Shown here: piece by piece, positions 1-7,666 of the stretch
Layout of the letters: each line of letters opens with the position of its first letter
How positions within the stretch are numbered: position 1 is the stretch's first letter
DNA from: Geosporobacter subterraneus DSM 17957
Lineage (GTDB): Bacteria > Bacillota > Clostridia > Peptostreptococcales > Thermotaleaceae
NCBI RefSeq assembly: GCF_900142145.1
Contig: NZ_FQZV01000004.1
Span: 19,553 to 83,552, forward strand
DNA: 64,000 nucleotides
Reading direction: 5' to 3'
Position numbers and translations under genes: made by a program
Notes under the pieces: model-generated
The model's input: only the letters and a program-made list of their open reading frames with translations
Told to the model about the DNA's origin: nothing
The model's database searches: none

Positions 1-297
1 CCAGGAGACCCAGGTGATCCAGGTGATCCAGGAGACCCAGGTGATCCAGGAGACCCAGATGATGAGATCATTATAACCACTATAGTGGATGAAGAAACAC
101 CTCTAGGCCCAACTCCTGATGAGGTGATCATTACAACCGTAACAGATCCAGTGGAGGATGATCCGGTAGTAGATATCCCAGAGGAAGAGATTCCATTAGG
201 CGCAGCACTGCCAAAGACAGGAGAAACCGCACCAATTCTCTTCTACGGTTTAGGGTTATTGCTAACTTCCTTAGGCGTTACAATGAAAAGAAAATAA
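1..297 (+). CDS. C-terminal end of LPXTG cell-wall-anchored surface protein (partial)
   Basis: Frame 1 is open from the first base to a TAA at 295-297, so the gene begins upstream of the window. The visible part starts with a Pro-Gly-Asp repeat (PGDPGDPGD), passes through an acidic Pro/Thr/Asp/Glu linker typical of wall-spanning stalks, and ends in a complete sorting signal. That signal is LPKTGE, a hydrophobic helix of about 20 residues (APILFYGLGLLL...), and the positive tail MKRK. Proteins of this kind are cut after the Thr by sortase and linked to peptidoglycan. A sortase gene follows after a terminator, which fits an enzyme-substrate pair. The N-terminal ligand or enzyme domain is out of view, so its role is unknown. 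Confidence 0.9.
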   Translation, partial: PGDPGDPGDPGDPGDPGDPDDEIIITTIVDEETPLGPTPDEVIITTVTDPVEDDPVVDIPEEEIPLGAALPKTGETAPILFYGLGLLLTSLGVTMKRK

Positions 298-344
298 TGA
301 TATAATGGAAGATAACGGAAGGGTTATACTCCATTGAACAGGTC

Positions 345-378
345 AGGCTGGGAGATTCGCTTCCCAGCCTATTCTTTT
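345..378 (+). terminator. Intrinsic terminator after the LPXTG gene
   Basis: A 9-bp perfect stem (345-353 with 362-370, arms AGGCTGGGA/TCCCAGCCT) plus one G-T pair, a 6-nt loop, then ATTCTTTT. It separates the surface protein from the sortase. Confidence 0.8.
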
Positions 379-398
379 AGGAAAGAGAAGTGATTAAA

Positions 399-1070
399 AT
401 GAAAAAGTTATCTGCTATATCTATTATCCTGGGTTTGCTGATTGGAGCCTATCCGCTGCTGGACCGGGCCTATACCTGGTATTGGCAGCAAAAGGTAATG
501 TCAGATTATAGCAGTTTGGATGATGTATTTGCCAATGAACCGGAAAATGTCACAGAGCCGGTAGAAGCTGAGCCACAAGAGGAAGTTACTGAAGAACCCC
601 AGCCTTCTTCAGAAGAGACATCAGCAGAGGGAATTGCTCCGTCTTCGCCAAAACCGCAGTATTCAAAAGAAGTGCTTCAGCCTATCGGTGTTTTAAAAAT
701 TGATAAAATCAAAGTCAACCTGCCAATTCTGGAAGGAACGTCACAGAAAAACCTTAAGATAGGTGCAGGATGGATGAAGGAAACAACAAAAATTGGAGAA
801 GTGGGAAATACAGCTCTGGCTGCCCACCGCAGCCATACCTATGGAAGATTCTTTAACCGTCTGGATGAAATAGAGATTGGGGACAGGGTGATGATCACTG
901 CCCAAGGAAAAGAATATTCTTATGAGGTATTTAATAAGGTGGTTGTTAAGCCTACAGATGTATCGATTCTGAGACGAAATAAAAAAGATAAGATTTTAAC
1001 ACTTATTACCTGTCATCCACTATATAAGGCAACCGATCGATTAATTATTCAGGCAAAAATAGTGGAGTAA
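399..1070 (+). CDS. Class D-like sortase (LPXTG transpeptidase)
   Basis: Membrane-anchored cysteine transpeptidase expected to join LPXTG proteins to the wall. An N-terminal signal-anchor (residues about 5-20) is followed by an acidic Pro/Glu-rich spacer (about 45-90) and the sortase domain. The catalytic set is visible: His in AAHRSH (about 143), Cys in TLITCHP (about 205) and Arg in TDRLII (about 214). The Cys-His-Pro context and short length fit class D better than class A or B. The frame opens with a GTG at 390, but the GGAAAGAGA ribosome site ends right against it, so ATG 399 is the better start. The neighbouring LPKTG protein is the obvious substrate. Confidence 0.9.
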   Translation: MKKLSAISIILGLLIGAYPLLDRAYTWYWQQKVMSDYSSLDDVFANEPENVTEPVEAEPQEEVTEEPQPSSEETSAEGIAPSSPKPQYSKEVLQPIGVLKIDKIKVNLPILEGTSQKNLKIGAGWMKETTKIGEVGNTALAAHRSHTYGRFFNRLDEIEIGDRVMITAQGKEYSYEVFNKVVVKPTDVSILRRNKKDKILTLITCHPLYKATDRLIIQAKIVE

Positions 1071-1103
1071 AGGAGATAAAGCATTTTACACTGTGATCCT
1101 TTG

Positions 1104-1138
1104 ACTGCCAAAATATAAATATATATTGGCAGTTTTTT
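1104..1138 (+). terminator. Intrinsic terminator after sortase
   Basis: ACTGCCAA (1104-1111) pairs with TTGGCAGT (1126-1133) across an AT-rich loop and is followed by TTTTT. Confidence 0.8.
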
Positions 1139-1248
1139 CTAAGCAATAATGACTCCACGTGTATACAAAATATATGAAATTTATAGAAGGAAGGGATACA
1201 TTGTTAAAATCATCCAGACATGTAAAAAATATAGATGAAAACAACAAT

Positions 1249-1442
1249 CATAGGCGTCAACGCAATCCAATTATTTCCAAATAAACCTTAGAAGCATGTC
1301 ATTCTGAGCGTTAGCGAAGAATCTTATAGAACATAAGCAAGATTACTTTTGATTATCAGAATATATCATCTAGCTTAAAGATCCTTCGACTCCGTTTTAC
1401 TCCGCTCAGGATGACAAATTATGGGTTAAGTTGACGCCTATG
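1249..1442 (+). mobile_element. MITE-1 copy 1 (194 bp)
   Basis: Perfect 13-bp terminal inverted repeats CATAGGCGTCAAC/GTTGACGCCTATG bound 194 bp with no ORF. A perfect 10-bp direct repeat AAACAACAAT lies on both sides (1239-1248 and 1443-1452), the mark of a transposition event. The interior holds the imperfect hairpin core that begins GTCATTCTGAGCG. The ends resemble the IS231 group of the IS4 family as I recall them. Confidence 0.9.
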
Positions 1443-1570
1443 AAACAACAATGAAACTAAAAGAAGAAAGAGGTATTTCCCAAGGGAATTTTTTTCAAGT
1501 CCTTTGTTTGGCAGACCTTGGACAGGGTATTTAATAATTAGAGGATTTACCACGATTCTTCAAAAATTTG

Positions 1571-1599
1571 TTGATTTATAGTACAAGCAGTGGTAAAAT
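1571..1599 (+). promoter_or_regulatory. Candidate sigma-A promoter for the riboswitch transcript
   Basis: TTGATT (1571-1576), 17-bp spacer, TAAAAT (1594-1599), about 45 bp upstream of the first c-di-GMP aptamer. Confidence 0.5.
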
Positions 1600-1640
1600 T
1601 TAACTAAGAAAATGTAAATATTTGTAGAGATTTAACTTGT

Positions 1641-1730
1641 CAACGACAAGGGCAAACCATCCGAAAGGGTGGGACGCAAAGCCATAGGGCCTTTCGCAAA
1701 AGCGAGTGGCAGCCGTGCTACCGAAAGAGA
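1641..1730 (+). promoter_or_regulatory. Cyclic-di-GMP-I (GEMM) riboswitch, first of a tandem pair
   Basis: Matches the conserved GEMM aptamer core: GGCAAACC, then CGAAAGG, then GGGACGCAAAGCC, then GTGGCAGCCG and a TACCGAAAG end. It lies in the leader of an exported transglutaminase-like gene. About 65 nt separate it from a second, near-identical aptamer. Confidence 0.9.
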
Positions 1731-1794
1731 AGTTTTTATTTTGAAAAAATTAACTGAAAAGTAAGAATATAATCAGATGGAAGATCAGCTTTCC

Positions 1795-1882
1795 ATCGAT
1801 AAAGGCAAACCATCCGAAAGGGTGGGACGCAAAGCCATAGGGCCTTTCACATCAGTGAGTGGCAGCCGTGCTACCGAAAGGA
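1795..1882 (+). promoter_or_regulatory. Cyclic-di-GMP-I (GEMM) riboswitch, second of a tandem pair
   Basis: Repeats the first aptamer almost base for base; the difference is mostly in the variable hairpin (TTTCACATCAGTGAG here, TTTCGCAAAAGCGAG there). Its 3' end (TACCGAAAGGAGAG) runs into the ribosome-binding site of the next gene, whose ATG is at 1893. That geometry suggests control of translation initiation rather than a terminator, although I did not fold it. Confidence 0.9.
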
Positions 1883-1892
1883 GAGTTAACCA

Positions 1893-2693
1893 ATGAAAAA
1901 GCTTGTTGTTTTTGTCATCGGATTTATGATGATATTTACAAACATAGGATATGCTGCAGAAAAAAGCATGACTTCCTTTATAGATAGTTCCATGAGCAGT
2001 CAAGGCGTTGTAAATGTTAAATACCTAAGTGCCAGCAACAAAAAGTTAAAGCTTATAGTACAAAAGGATCAATCCCAATATGTATATAATCTAAAGGGTG
2101 ACGAATCTGTTGAAAGCTTTCCCCTTCAATTAAACAGCGGACAATACAAAATCAGCATTATGGAAAATGTAGAAGGTAAAAGCTACAAGCAGGTACTAAG
2201 CAGCAGTATCAATGTAAAGCTTGAGGATCCAAATAAAACTTACCTAAACTCTATTCAAAATGTACGATGGGATGAAAATACAAAGGCTGTTGCAAAAGCA
2301 AAGGAATTAACGAAGAACGCAAAAACAGATGAAGAAAAAATCAAAATCGTCTATGAGTATGTAGTAAAAAACGTAAAATATGACTACGATAAAATAGGTA
2401 ACTTGGCTACAGACTATGTACCTGTAGTAGATGAAACCTTTGAAAGCAATAAAGGAATCTGTTATGATTTCGCCTCCATGTTTGCCGCAATGCTCAGAAG
2501 CCTAAATATTCCTACTAAATTAGTAAAGGGATATACAAAAAATGCAGTAGGCTATCATGCTTGGAACGAAGTACTCATCAATGGTAAATGGATAGTAGTC
2601 GACACAACTTATGATTCTCAAGTGGCTGAGAATAATAAAAAATATACAATGGCGAAAGATGCAAAAATCTATGAAAAAGTAAATGAATATTAA
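1893..2693 (+). CDS. Exported transglutaminase-like protein under c-di-GMP control
   Basis: A 266-aa protein with a signal peptide (MKKLVVFVIGFMM...GYAA). Next comes a beta-rich region (about 25-110) and a transglutaminase-like core (about 140-250). The core shows Cys in GICYDFASM, His in GYHAWNEV and Asp in IVVDTTYD, the Cys-His-Asp triad of the TGc fold. Bacterial members are mostly uncharacterised peptidases or cross-linkers of the envelope, so the reaction is not known. Two tandem c-di-GMP-I aptamers cover its leader, and the ribosome site GGAGAG is the 3' edge of the second. It follows a sortase locus, which fits a role in wall or matrix remodelling on the change from motile to sessile life; this is inference. 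Confidence 0.85.
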   Translation: MKKLVVFVIGFMMIFTNIGYAAEKSMTSFIDSSMSSQGVVNVKYLSASNKKLKLIVQKDQSQYVYNLKGDESVESFPLQLNSGQYKISIMENVEGKSYKQVLSSSINVKLEDPNKTYLNSIQNVRWDENTKAVAKAKELTKNAKTDEEKIKIVYEYVVKNVKYDYDKIGNLATDYVPVVDETFESNKGICYDFASMFAAMLRSLNIPTKLVKGYTKNAVGYHAWNEVLINGKWIVVDTTYDSQVAENNKKYTMAKDAKIYEKVNEY

Positions 2694-2698
2694 GAGAT

Positions 2699-2727
2699 AG
2701 GCTCCTTGTTGCAAGGGGCTTTTTTTA
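2699..2727 (+). terminator. Intrinsic terminator
   Basis: GCTCCTTG-TTG-CAAGGGGC stem followed by seven T, just after the transglutaminase-like gene. Confidence 0.8.
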
Positions 2728-2872
2728 TATAATAGGAAAGTTCTGCTTTCCTATCTTATATTAGTTTAGATACTTTTAAAGCGAATATGGGTATACTGAT
2801 CATATAATCTTATTGACATAACAGCAATATGTAAAGAAGGTTATGTCAACGATGCCAATAGGAGGGAATGGA

Positions 2873-3436
2873 ATGACCGATAAGAGACTAAATGAACTGG
2901 AGAGATATCTAGATATTGCTTTGGGTAATATTCCGGAACTAAAGGGAGATGAAAAAAGAAAATGGCTGGGAGAATTTCGCGAAAGGGTAGTATTTGCTTT
3001 GAAAGAAGATCAGATCCATCGAAGGGAAGCCAAAAAAATTCTGGAAGAGAAAATAAAAGCATTGAAACCAAAAAAGCTGATTTTAAATGCAAAGGTTGTG
3101 CCGGGGATTGCCGGTATTTTTATGGAGTTGGCAGCAAAATATGATCTTGATTATAAATCTGTGGATTCACCTAATCAAAAGGGAGATATTGCACTGGTGT
3201 TAGCCAGTGACCATGCAGTGAATATAGAGGAAGTAGTTTTGGAAGAACTGCCTTTAATGCCGGAAAAATTCTATCAGTCAAAGAGCAAGAAGCTTTGCAA
3301 GGAACATATGGAGGAGTTGAAAAAGGAAGCGCCGATCTACTTTGATGAGTTCGAAGAAGTCACTTTTTTTGACAAAATGGTAGGGATTAAATGTGGTGTC
3401 TGTGAGGATAACAGCCGAGACGGTGTTATGATATAG
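2873..3436 (+). CDS. YueI family protein (DUF1694)
   Basis: A 187-aa cytoplasmic protein of the YueI/DUF1694 family, function unknown. Family features seen: the early block GEFRERVVFALKEDQ, a middle stretch starting LILNAKVVPG, and GDIALVLASDHAVNIEE, the segment conserved across Firmicutes. The C-terminal end (KKEAPIYFDEF...IKCGVCEDNS) carries two Cys in a CGVC pair that I do not recall as a family hallmark. The longer frame begins at 2843, but AGGAGGGAATGGA sits directly before ATG 2873, so that start is chosen. It is followed by a large inverted repeat rather than an ordinary terminator. Confidence 0.75.
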   Translation: MTDKRLNELERYLDIALGNIPELKGDEKRKWLGEFRERVVFALKEDQIHRREAKKILEEKIKALKPKKLILNAKVVPGIAGIFMELAAKYDLDYKSVDSPNQKGDIALVLASDHAVNIEEVVLEELPLMPEKFYQSKSKKLCKEHMEELKKEAPIYFDEFEEVTFFDKMVGIKCGVCEDNSRDGVMI

Positions 3437-3511
3437 CCCTCTTGATTTATTAAAAAAATAACATGAATTGCATGTATATTCCCTTAGTCCCTCGTCAATA
3501 CTTTTATTAAC

Positions 3512-3583
3512 AAGGGAAGAAAGTAGATAGAAAATATGTTTTCGTCCCCCTTTAACATATTTGCTAACTTATTTTCTTCCCTT
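3512..3583. repeat. 72-bp imperfect long hairpin between yueI and ywmB
   Basis: Outer arms AAGGGAAGAAA (3512-3522) and TTTTCTTCCCTT (3572-3583) and inner arms AAATATGTT (3532-3540) and AACATATTT (3554-3562) are complementary. The intervening 9-mers pair in part. It lacks a T-run on the top strand. I do not recognise it as a named element. Confidence 0.6.
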
Positions 3584-3615
3584 AATTATTTGGTGAAGAA
3601 GAGAGGTATTGTCGG

Positions 3616-4368
3616 GTGAGGGAATTGGGAAAAAATGAAAAGAGAATAGCACTCTATATCCTTATATTATGCAACTTAATTTTGCTGCCTTTCTATTCTA
3701 CAAGGGCAGCCTCTAAAGAAGAAGGGATCCAGGCAGCTTTTGAAGCTTCAGGTGCCTGTTTCGCTGAGCTGAATGTCAATGGGCACGCAGCTGTCGATCA
3801 CCAGTTTATTGATGTGCAAGAGGCAACTCAATGGTGCTGGGAGCTTGCCGAAAAACTGGAGTTAGAAAACGGGCAGTTGGAATCCAATGTGGAAGAGGAT
3901 TTTACTCAGGTATGGATCACTGGAAAAGTTAAAGAGGGGACTACTGCTACACTGCAGATTCAATCACAGCAGTATGAAAAACTTGGGGAAACCCATATAA
4001 TTATTGATTTTTATGATGATCAAAGAATGGTGCAGCTTAATGATTTAACCAAAAGGCTTAGGGATCTGCTGAAATCCTATGGAAAAACGAATATTACTAC
4101 CTGCCTGGTAGGAACCTTTGAAGGCAATTTGAGTATTGAAGAAAGGCAAGCAGTTTTGAAAAAGGTGATGCAATCTCTGGAGGCAGAAGAAGTCGAAGGA
4201 TACAAAGAAGGAAATGTGATGAGTATCGTTGGATATAGCAGTAAGGTGAAGGAATGGATTCGTTACGGGGGAAATCGTGTGAATATTAATTTGGCCATGC
4301 GGTATAAGGATTATGAAGATAAATCCTATCTTTGGATAGGGACACCATTGATTACCATGGGCTATTAG
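3616..4368 (+). CDS. ywmB: YwmB-like (TATA-box-binding-like fold) exported protein
   Basis: A 250-aa protein with an N-terminal signal or anchor (IALYILILCNLILLPFYSTRA). It matches the YwmB family: the conserved block SNVEEDFTQVWITGKV, an acidic C-terminal half, and the end NINLAMRYKDYEDKSYLWIGTPLI. YwmB has a TBP-like fold but no known DNA role. In B. subtilis and many Clostridia it lies directly upstream of murA and spoIID, as it does here, and that synteny is the strongest support. The start is GTG 3616 with AGAAGAGAGG about 10 bases upstream. Function is unknown; an envelope role near sporulation genes is inferred from position. Confidence 0.8.
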   Translation: MRELGKNEKRIALYILILCNLILLPFYSTRAASKEEGIQAAFEASGACFAELNVNGHAAVDHQFIDVQEATQWCWELAEKLELENGQLESNVEEDFTQVWITGKVKEGTTATLQIQSQQYEKLGETHIIIDFYDDQRMVQLNDLTKRLRDLLKSYGKTNITTCLVGTFEGNLSIEERQAVLKKVMQSLEAEEVEGYKEGNVMSIVGYSSKVKEWIRYGGNRVNINLAMRYKDYEDKSYLWIGTPLITMGY

Positions 4369-4430
4369 AAAGAGCTTATGCTGTAATAAGCCCTGAAACA
4401 ATCCTCGTATTTTGATTTACTACTATCTGT

Positions 4431-4513
4431 GTCATTCTGAGCTCAGCGAAGAATCTAGATTTTTAAGAGATCTTATAGATTCTTCATTTCACTTCGTTTC
4501 ATTCAGAATGACA
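4431..4513. repeat. Solitary MITE core hairpin (no transposon ends)
   Basis: Starts GTCATTCTGAGCTCAGCG, continues AAGAATCTAG, and returns as TAGATTCTTC...GAATGAC. This is the same imperfect hairpin core found inside MITE-1 and MITE-2, but without either set of terminal repeats. Confidence 0.75.
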
Positions 4514-4649
4514 GGAGTCTGATGGCTGTAACATATAACAATAGCTGAGCATATTTTCCTAGAGGATTTTAGAAAGTTTTGTAGAAATAAAAGGAGGATG
4601 ATGGACAGAAACAGATAACAGAAAATCTAATCATAAAGGAGGACCGGAT

Positions 4650-5906
4650 GTGGCAAAAATTATTGTAGAAAAAAGCGCTCCCCTTAAGGGAACAGTCCGA
4701 GTCAGTGGAGCAAAGAATTCTGTTTTGCCGATTATTGCTGCATCTCTTCTAGCTCAGGAACACTGTACCCTAGAGGATATACCTGAACTAAAGGATGTAG
4801 AAGTGATTTGTGAAGTGCTGACATCGATTGGCTCCGACATCAAAAAGAAACCTAATGGAATCATAGAGATTAATTCTTCGCGGATAGATAACTTTGAAGC
4901 CCCCTATGAATTGGTTAGAAAAATGAGGGCATCTTTTTTGGTAATGGGTCCACTGCTGGCAAGGATGGGAAGGGCGCGTATTGCACTTCCGGGAGGATGT
5001 GCCATTGGGACAAGACCTATTGATTTACACTTAAAAGGATTTCATGCCCTAGGGGCAAAGATTGATGTAGGGCATGGATATGTAGAAGCCTCTGCCGAAA
5101 AGCTGGTGGGAGATAAGATTTACCTGGACTTTCCCAGTGTGGGTGCAACAGAAAATATCATGATGGCTGCCACAATGGCAGAGGGCATTACCATTATTCA
5201 GAATGCAGCTGAGGAACCGGAAATCGTAGATTTGGCCAACTATTTAAATGGTATGGGGGCTCAGATCAAGGGTGCCGGAACAGATACCATAAGGATACAA
5301 GGAGTACAGGCACTAAAAGGCACACGGCATGCGGTGATTCCCGATCGGGTGGAGGCAGGAACCTATATGGTGGCTGCAGCCATGACAGGGGGAGATGTCA
5401 CAGTACTCAACGCACTTCCAGACCACTTAAAACCCATTATTGCCAAGCTGAAGGAATGTGGTGTAGAGGTACAGGAGAATGGTGATCATGTTCGGGTACG
5501 TGCACTTAATGGCGTAAATTCGACAGATATCAAAACTCTTCCTTACCCGGGTTTTCCTACAGACATGCAGGCTCAGTTTATGGCGATGCTCAGCATTGCC
5601 AAAGGAACCAGTGTGGTCATAGAAACCGTATTTGAAAATCGCTTCATGCACGCAGGGGAATTAAAGCGGATGGGTGCAGATATCAAGATTGAGGGCAGAA
5701 GCGCCGTAGTGCAGGGTGTGGATAAACTGCAAGGAGCCCAAGTTACTGCAACAGATTTAAGAGCAGGGGCAGCACTAATATTAGCCGGACTTATAGCCGA
5801 TGGAAAAACTGAAATTGGAGATATTTATCATATTGAACGCGGTTATGTTGGCATCGAGGACAAATTAAGACAGCTTGGAGCTAAAATTTATCGATCTGAG
5901 GATTGA
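4650..5906 (+). CDS. murA: UDP-N-acetylglucosamine 1-carboxyvinyltransferase
   Basis: First committed step of peptidoglycan synthesis: transfers enolpyruvate from PEP to UDP-GlcNAc in the cytoplasm. The protein is 418 aa, the normal length. It shows the N-terminal block [18 protein letters not shown] and the active-site loop [15 protein letters not shown] with catalytic Cys at about 117, the residue alkylated by fosfomycin. It also has [11 protein letters not shown] and [13 protein letters not shown] near the C-terminus. The start is GTG 4650 behind AAAGGAGGACC. Placement between ywmB and spoIID is the B. subtilis murAA position, so this copy is probably the main or sporulation-linked one. 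An intrinsic terminator follows immediately. Confidence 0.97.
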   Translation: MAKIIVEKSAPLKGTVRVSGAKNSVLPIIAASLLAQEHCTLEDIPELKDVEVICEVLTSIGSDIKKKPNGIIEINSSRIDNFEAPYELVRKMRASFLVMGPLLARMGRARIALPGGCAIGTRPIDLHLKGFHALGAKIDVGHGYVEASAEKLVGDKIYLDFPSVGATENIMMAATMAEGITIIQNAAEEPEIVDLANYLNGMGAQIKGAGTDTIRIQGVQALKGTRHAVIPDRVEAGTYMVAAAMTGGDVTVLNALPDHLKPIIAKLKECGVEVQENGDHVRVRALNGVNSTDIKTLPYPGFPTDMQAQFMAMLSIAKGTSVVIETVFENRFMHAGELKRMGADIKIEGRSAVVQGVDKLQGAQVTATDLRAGAALILAGLIADGKTEIGDIYHIERGYVGIEDKLRQLGAKIYRSED

Positions 5907-5936
5907 AAAATGTGTCGTCACACGACACATTTTTTC
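5907..5936 (+). terminator. Intrinsic terminator of murA
   Basis: AATGTGTCG and CGACACATT arms around TCACA, followed by a T-run, starting at the murA stop codon. Confidence 0.85.
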
Positions 5937-5993
5937 TATTTCCCGGGAAATAGGCAGAAAAACAATGAAAAATTGCGGACCAACAGGGTACGG

Positions 5994-6105
5994 AGGCCAC
6001 TGAAAAAGTCCAGGTTCTGTCATTCTGAATGAAACGTAGTGAAATGAAGAATCTCTAAAAGCGCTTAAATACTTAGATCCTTCGCTGGCGCTCAGTAGGA
6101 CAGTA
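5994..6105 (+). mobile_element. MITE-2 copy, right end missing
   Basis: The left end (GAGGCCACTGAAAAAGTC at 5994) and the core GTCATTCTGAATG...AAGAATCTC...AGATCCTTCG...GCGCTCAGTAGGACAG are present. The sequence then passes directly into another repeat at 6106 without the mirror end GACTTTTTCAGTGGCC. This is a truncated member of the family seen intact near 29.2 kb. Confidence 0.7.
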
Positions 6106-6173
6106 GTGGCAGGTTTCCATGGCTGCCAGCATGTGCTAGACCTTTCATCCGGTTGAGCGCAGAGACCTAACCC
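6106..6173 (+). repeat. Repeat R3, copy 1 (interrupted by MITE-1)
   Basis: GTGGCAGGTTTCCATGG through CAGAGACCTAACCC is about 80 percent identical to 8560-8619 joined to 8770-8788. Here the run CAGAGACCTAACCCC is uninterrupted until the MITE-1 insertion at 6174. R3 has no ORF. Confidence 0.7.
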
Positions 6174-6367
6174 CATAGGCGTCAACTTAATCTAAATATT
6201 TCCAAATAAACCTTAGAAGCATGTCATTCTGAGCGTTAGCGAAGAATCTTATAGAACATAAGCAAGATTACTTTTGATTATCAGAATATATCATCTAGCT
6301 TAAAGATCCTTCGGCTTCGTTTTACTCTGCTCAGGATGACAAATTATGGGTTAAGTTGACGCCTATG
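6174..6367 (+). mobile_element. MITE-1 copy 2 (194 bp)
   Basis: The same 13-bp ends and the same exact length as copy 1. Flanking 10-mers GACCTAACCC (6164-6173) and GACCCAACTC (6368-6377) match at 8 of 10 positions, an aged target duplication. It sits inside the tail of repeat R3. Confidence 0.88.
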
Positions 6368-6487
6368 GACCCAACTCTACATTGCTAACAGCTAAAGACG
6401 AATAACTTTATCATATTCCCTCCCGGACCCTCATATAATATAAGAGCCATCGGCGATTTACAGGACAACAACAAAGGGGGAAAAGGA

Positions 6488-7474
6488 ATGCGGAGTATTT
6501 TTTTTGTGCTCATTGGCATGTTGGTGACCACCATTTTAATACCAATGGTTTTGATCCAAAGCTGTGATCTGTCAACGCCTAAGCTAGAAGAACAAGAGGT
6601 AGTGGAAAGCCAGCGTATGGTTCATGTATTCAGTCAACAAACAAAAACTGTGGTGGAGATCGAACTGGAGGAGTATGTAAAAGGGGTTATTGCAGGTGAA
6701 ATGCCCGCATCCTTTGAAATAGAGGCATTGAAAGCGCAAGCAGTAGCTGCCCGCAGCTATGCCATATCCAGAGTGAATCAGTTTCGTGAATCCGGAAATC
6801 CCAACCATCCGCAAGCAGAGCTTTGTGACAGCATCCATTGTCAAGTGTGGTATTCAAAAGATAAGTTGAGGGAGATAAAATCTAAATACTGGATGAAGGA
6901 CTATTGGCCCAGGATCGAGCAGGCAGTTGAAGAAACCCGGGGAATGATCATGACCTATGACGGTAAACCGGTGAATCAGCCGCTGTTTCACTCCACCAGC
7001 GGGGGAAGAACAGAAAATTCGGAGGATGTATTTGTATCAGCGGTACCCTATTTACGCAGCGTAGATAGTCCTTTCGAGGATAAAGCCCCTTATCTGACGG
7101 ACCGGCAGACTGTATCTGCAGCTGCATTTGTTTCAAAGATAAAGGGCAAATATAAGGATTGTGACATCAAAGAATCAACGATATCGACAGCAATTAAAAT
7201 TCTGGAAAAAAGCGAAGGCGGAAGAATTTTGAAGATACAGGTAGGCAATAAGGTTCTTACAGGGCGGGAAATCAGAGACCTGTTAGGCTTGCGTTCTGCC
7301 AATTTCACCCTTGCTTTTAAAGGACGTGACATAGAGTTTAGGACTGTAGGCTATGGTCACGGTGTTGGCATGAGTCAGTGGGGGGCCAACGGTATGGCAG
7401 AACAGGGACATACCTATGAAGAAATTCTAAAGCACTATTACCAAGGGGTAGAAATAGAAAAACTGAGGAATTAA
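6488..7474 (+). CDS. spoIID: Stage II sporulation protein D (lytic transglycosylase)
   Basis: Peptidoglycan-degrading enzyme that works with SpoIIP and SpoIIM to drive engulfment of the forespore. It is 328 aa with one N-terminal membrane segment (about 4-23). The SpoIID domain shows LEEYVKGVIAGEMPASFEIEALKAQAVAARSYA in outline, with catalytic Glu at about 71 in GEMP. There is a Cys pair at 113 and 118 (CDSIHC), which binds zinc in clostridial SpoIID, and the signature GYGHGVGMSQWGA near 290. The start is ATG 6488 after AAAGGGGGAAAAGG. Sigma-E-type control is expected from the family but I did not identify a promoter. It is separated from murA by a pile-up of three repeats. Confidence 0.97.
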   Translation: MRSIFFVLIGMLVTTILIPMVLIQSCDLSTPKLEEQEVVESQRMVHVFSQQTKTVVEIELEEYVKGVIAGEMPASFEIEALKAQAVAARSYAISRVNQFRESGNPNHPQAELCDSIHCQVWYSKDKLREIKSKYWMKDYWPRIEQAVEETRGMIMTYDGKPVNQPLFHSTSGGRTENSEDVFVSAVPYLRSVDSPFEDKAPYLTDRQTVSAAAFVSKIKGKYKDCDIKESTISTAIKILEKSEGGRILKIQVGNKVLTGREIRDLLGLRSANFTLAFKGRDIEFRTVGYGHGVGMSQWGANGMAEQGHTYEEILKHYYQGVEIEKLRN

Positions 7475-7527
7475 GATTTCATCATAAATAATAGACTTGA
7501 CGCAAAGAGTATATGTAATCTACAATC

Positions 7528-7597
7528 CCAGTAACCAGTAACCAGTAACCAGTAACCAGTAACCAGTAACCAGTAACCAGTAACCAGTAACCAGTAA
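7528..7597 (+). repeat. Tandem heptamer repeat, ten copies of CCAGTAA
   Basis: Ten perfect back-to-back 7-bp units between spoIID and spoIIQ, followed by GCGTTTTTTT. Related heptamer runs occur elsewhere in intergenic DNA of this window. A perfect array of this kind is prone to slip-strand copy-number change. Confidence 0.95.
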
Positions 7598-7666
7598 GCG
7601 TTTTTTTATATAACATGTATGAAATCCTCTAAATTGGCAACAATACAAGATGGAGGTGGCATATAC

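Noticed and set aside
1458..1500. Terminator at the TTCCCAAGGGAATTTTTTT stretch
   Set aside because: Stem of only five pairs with a two-base loop; no gene ends nearby.
7528..7597. CRISPR-like regular repeat
   Set aside because: Units of 7 bp are contiguous with no spacers; it is a simple tandem repeat. No cas genes are present.
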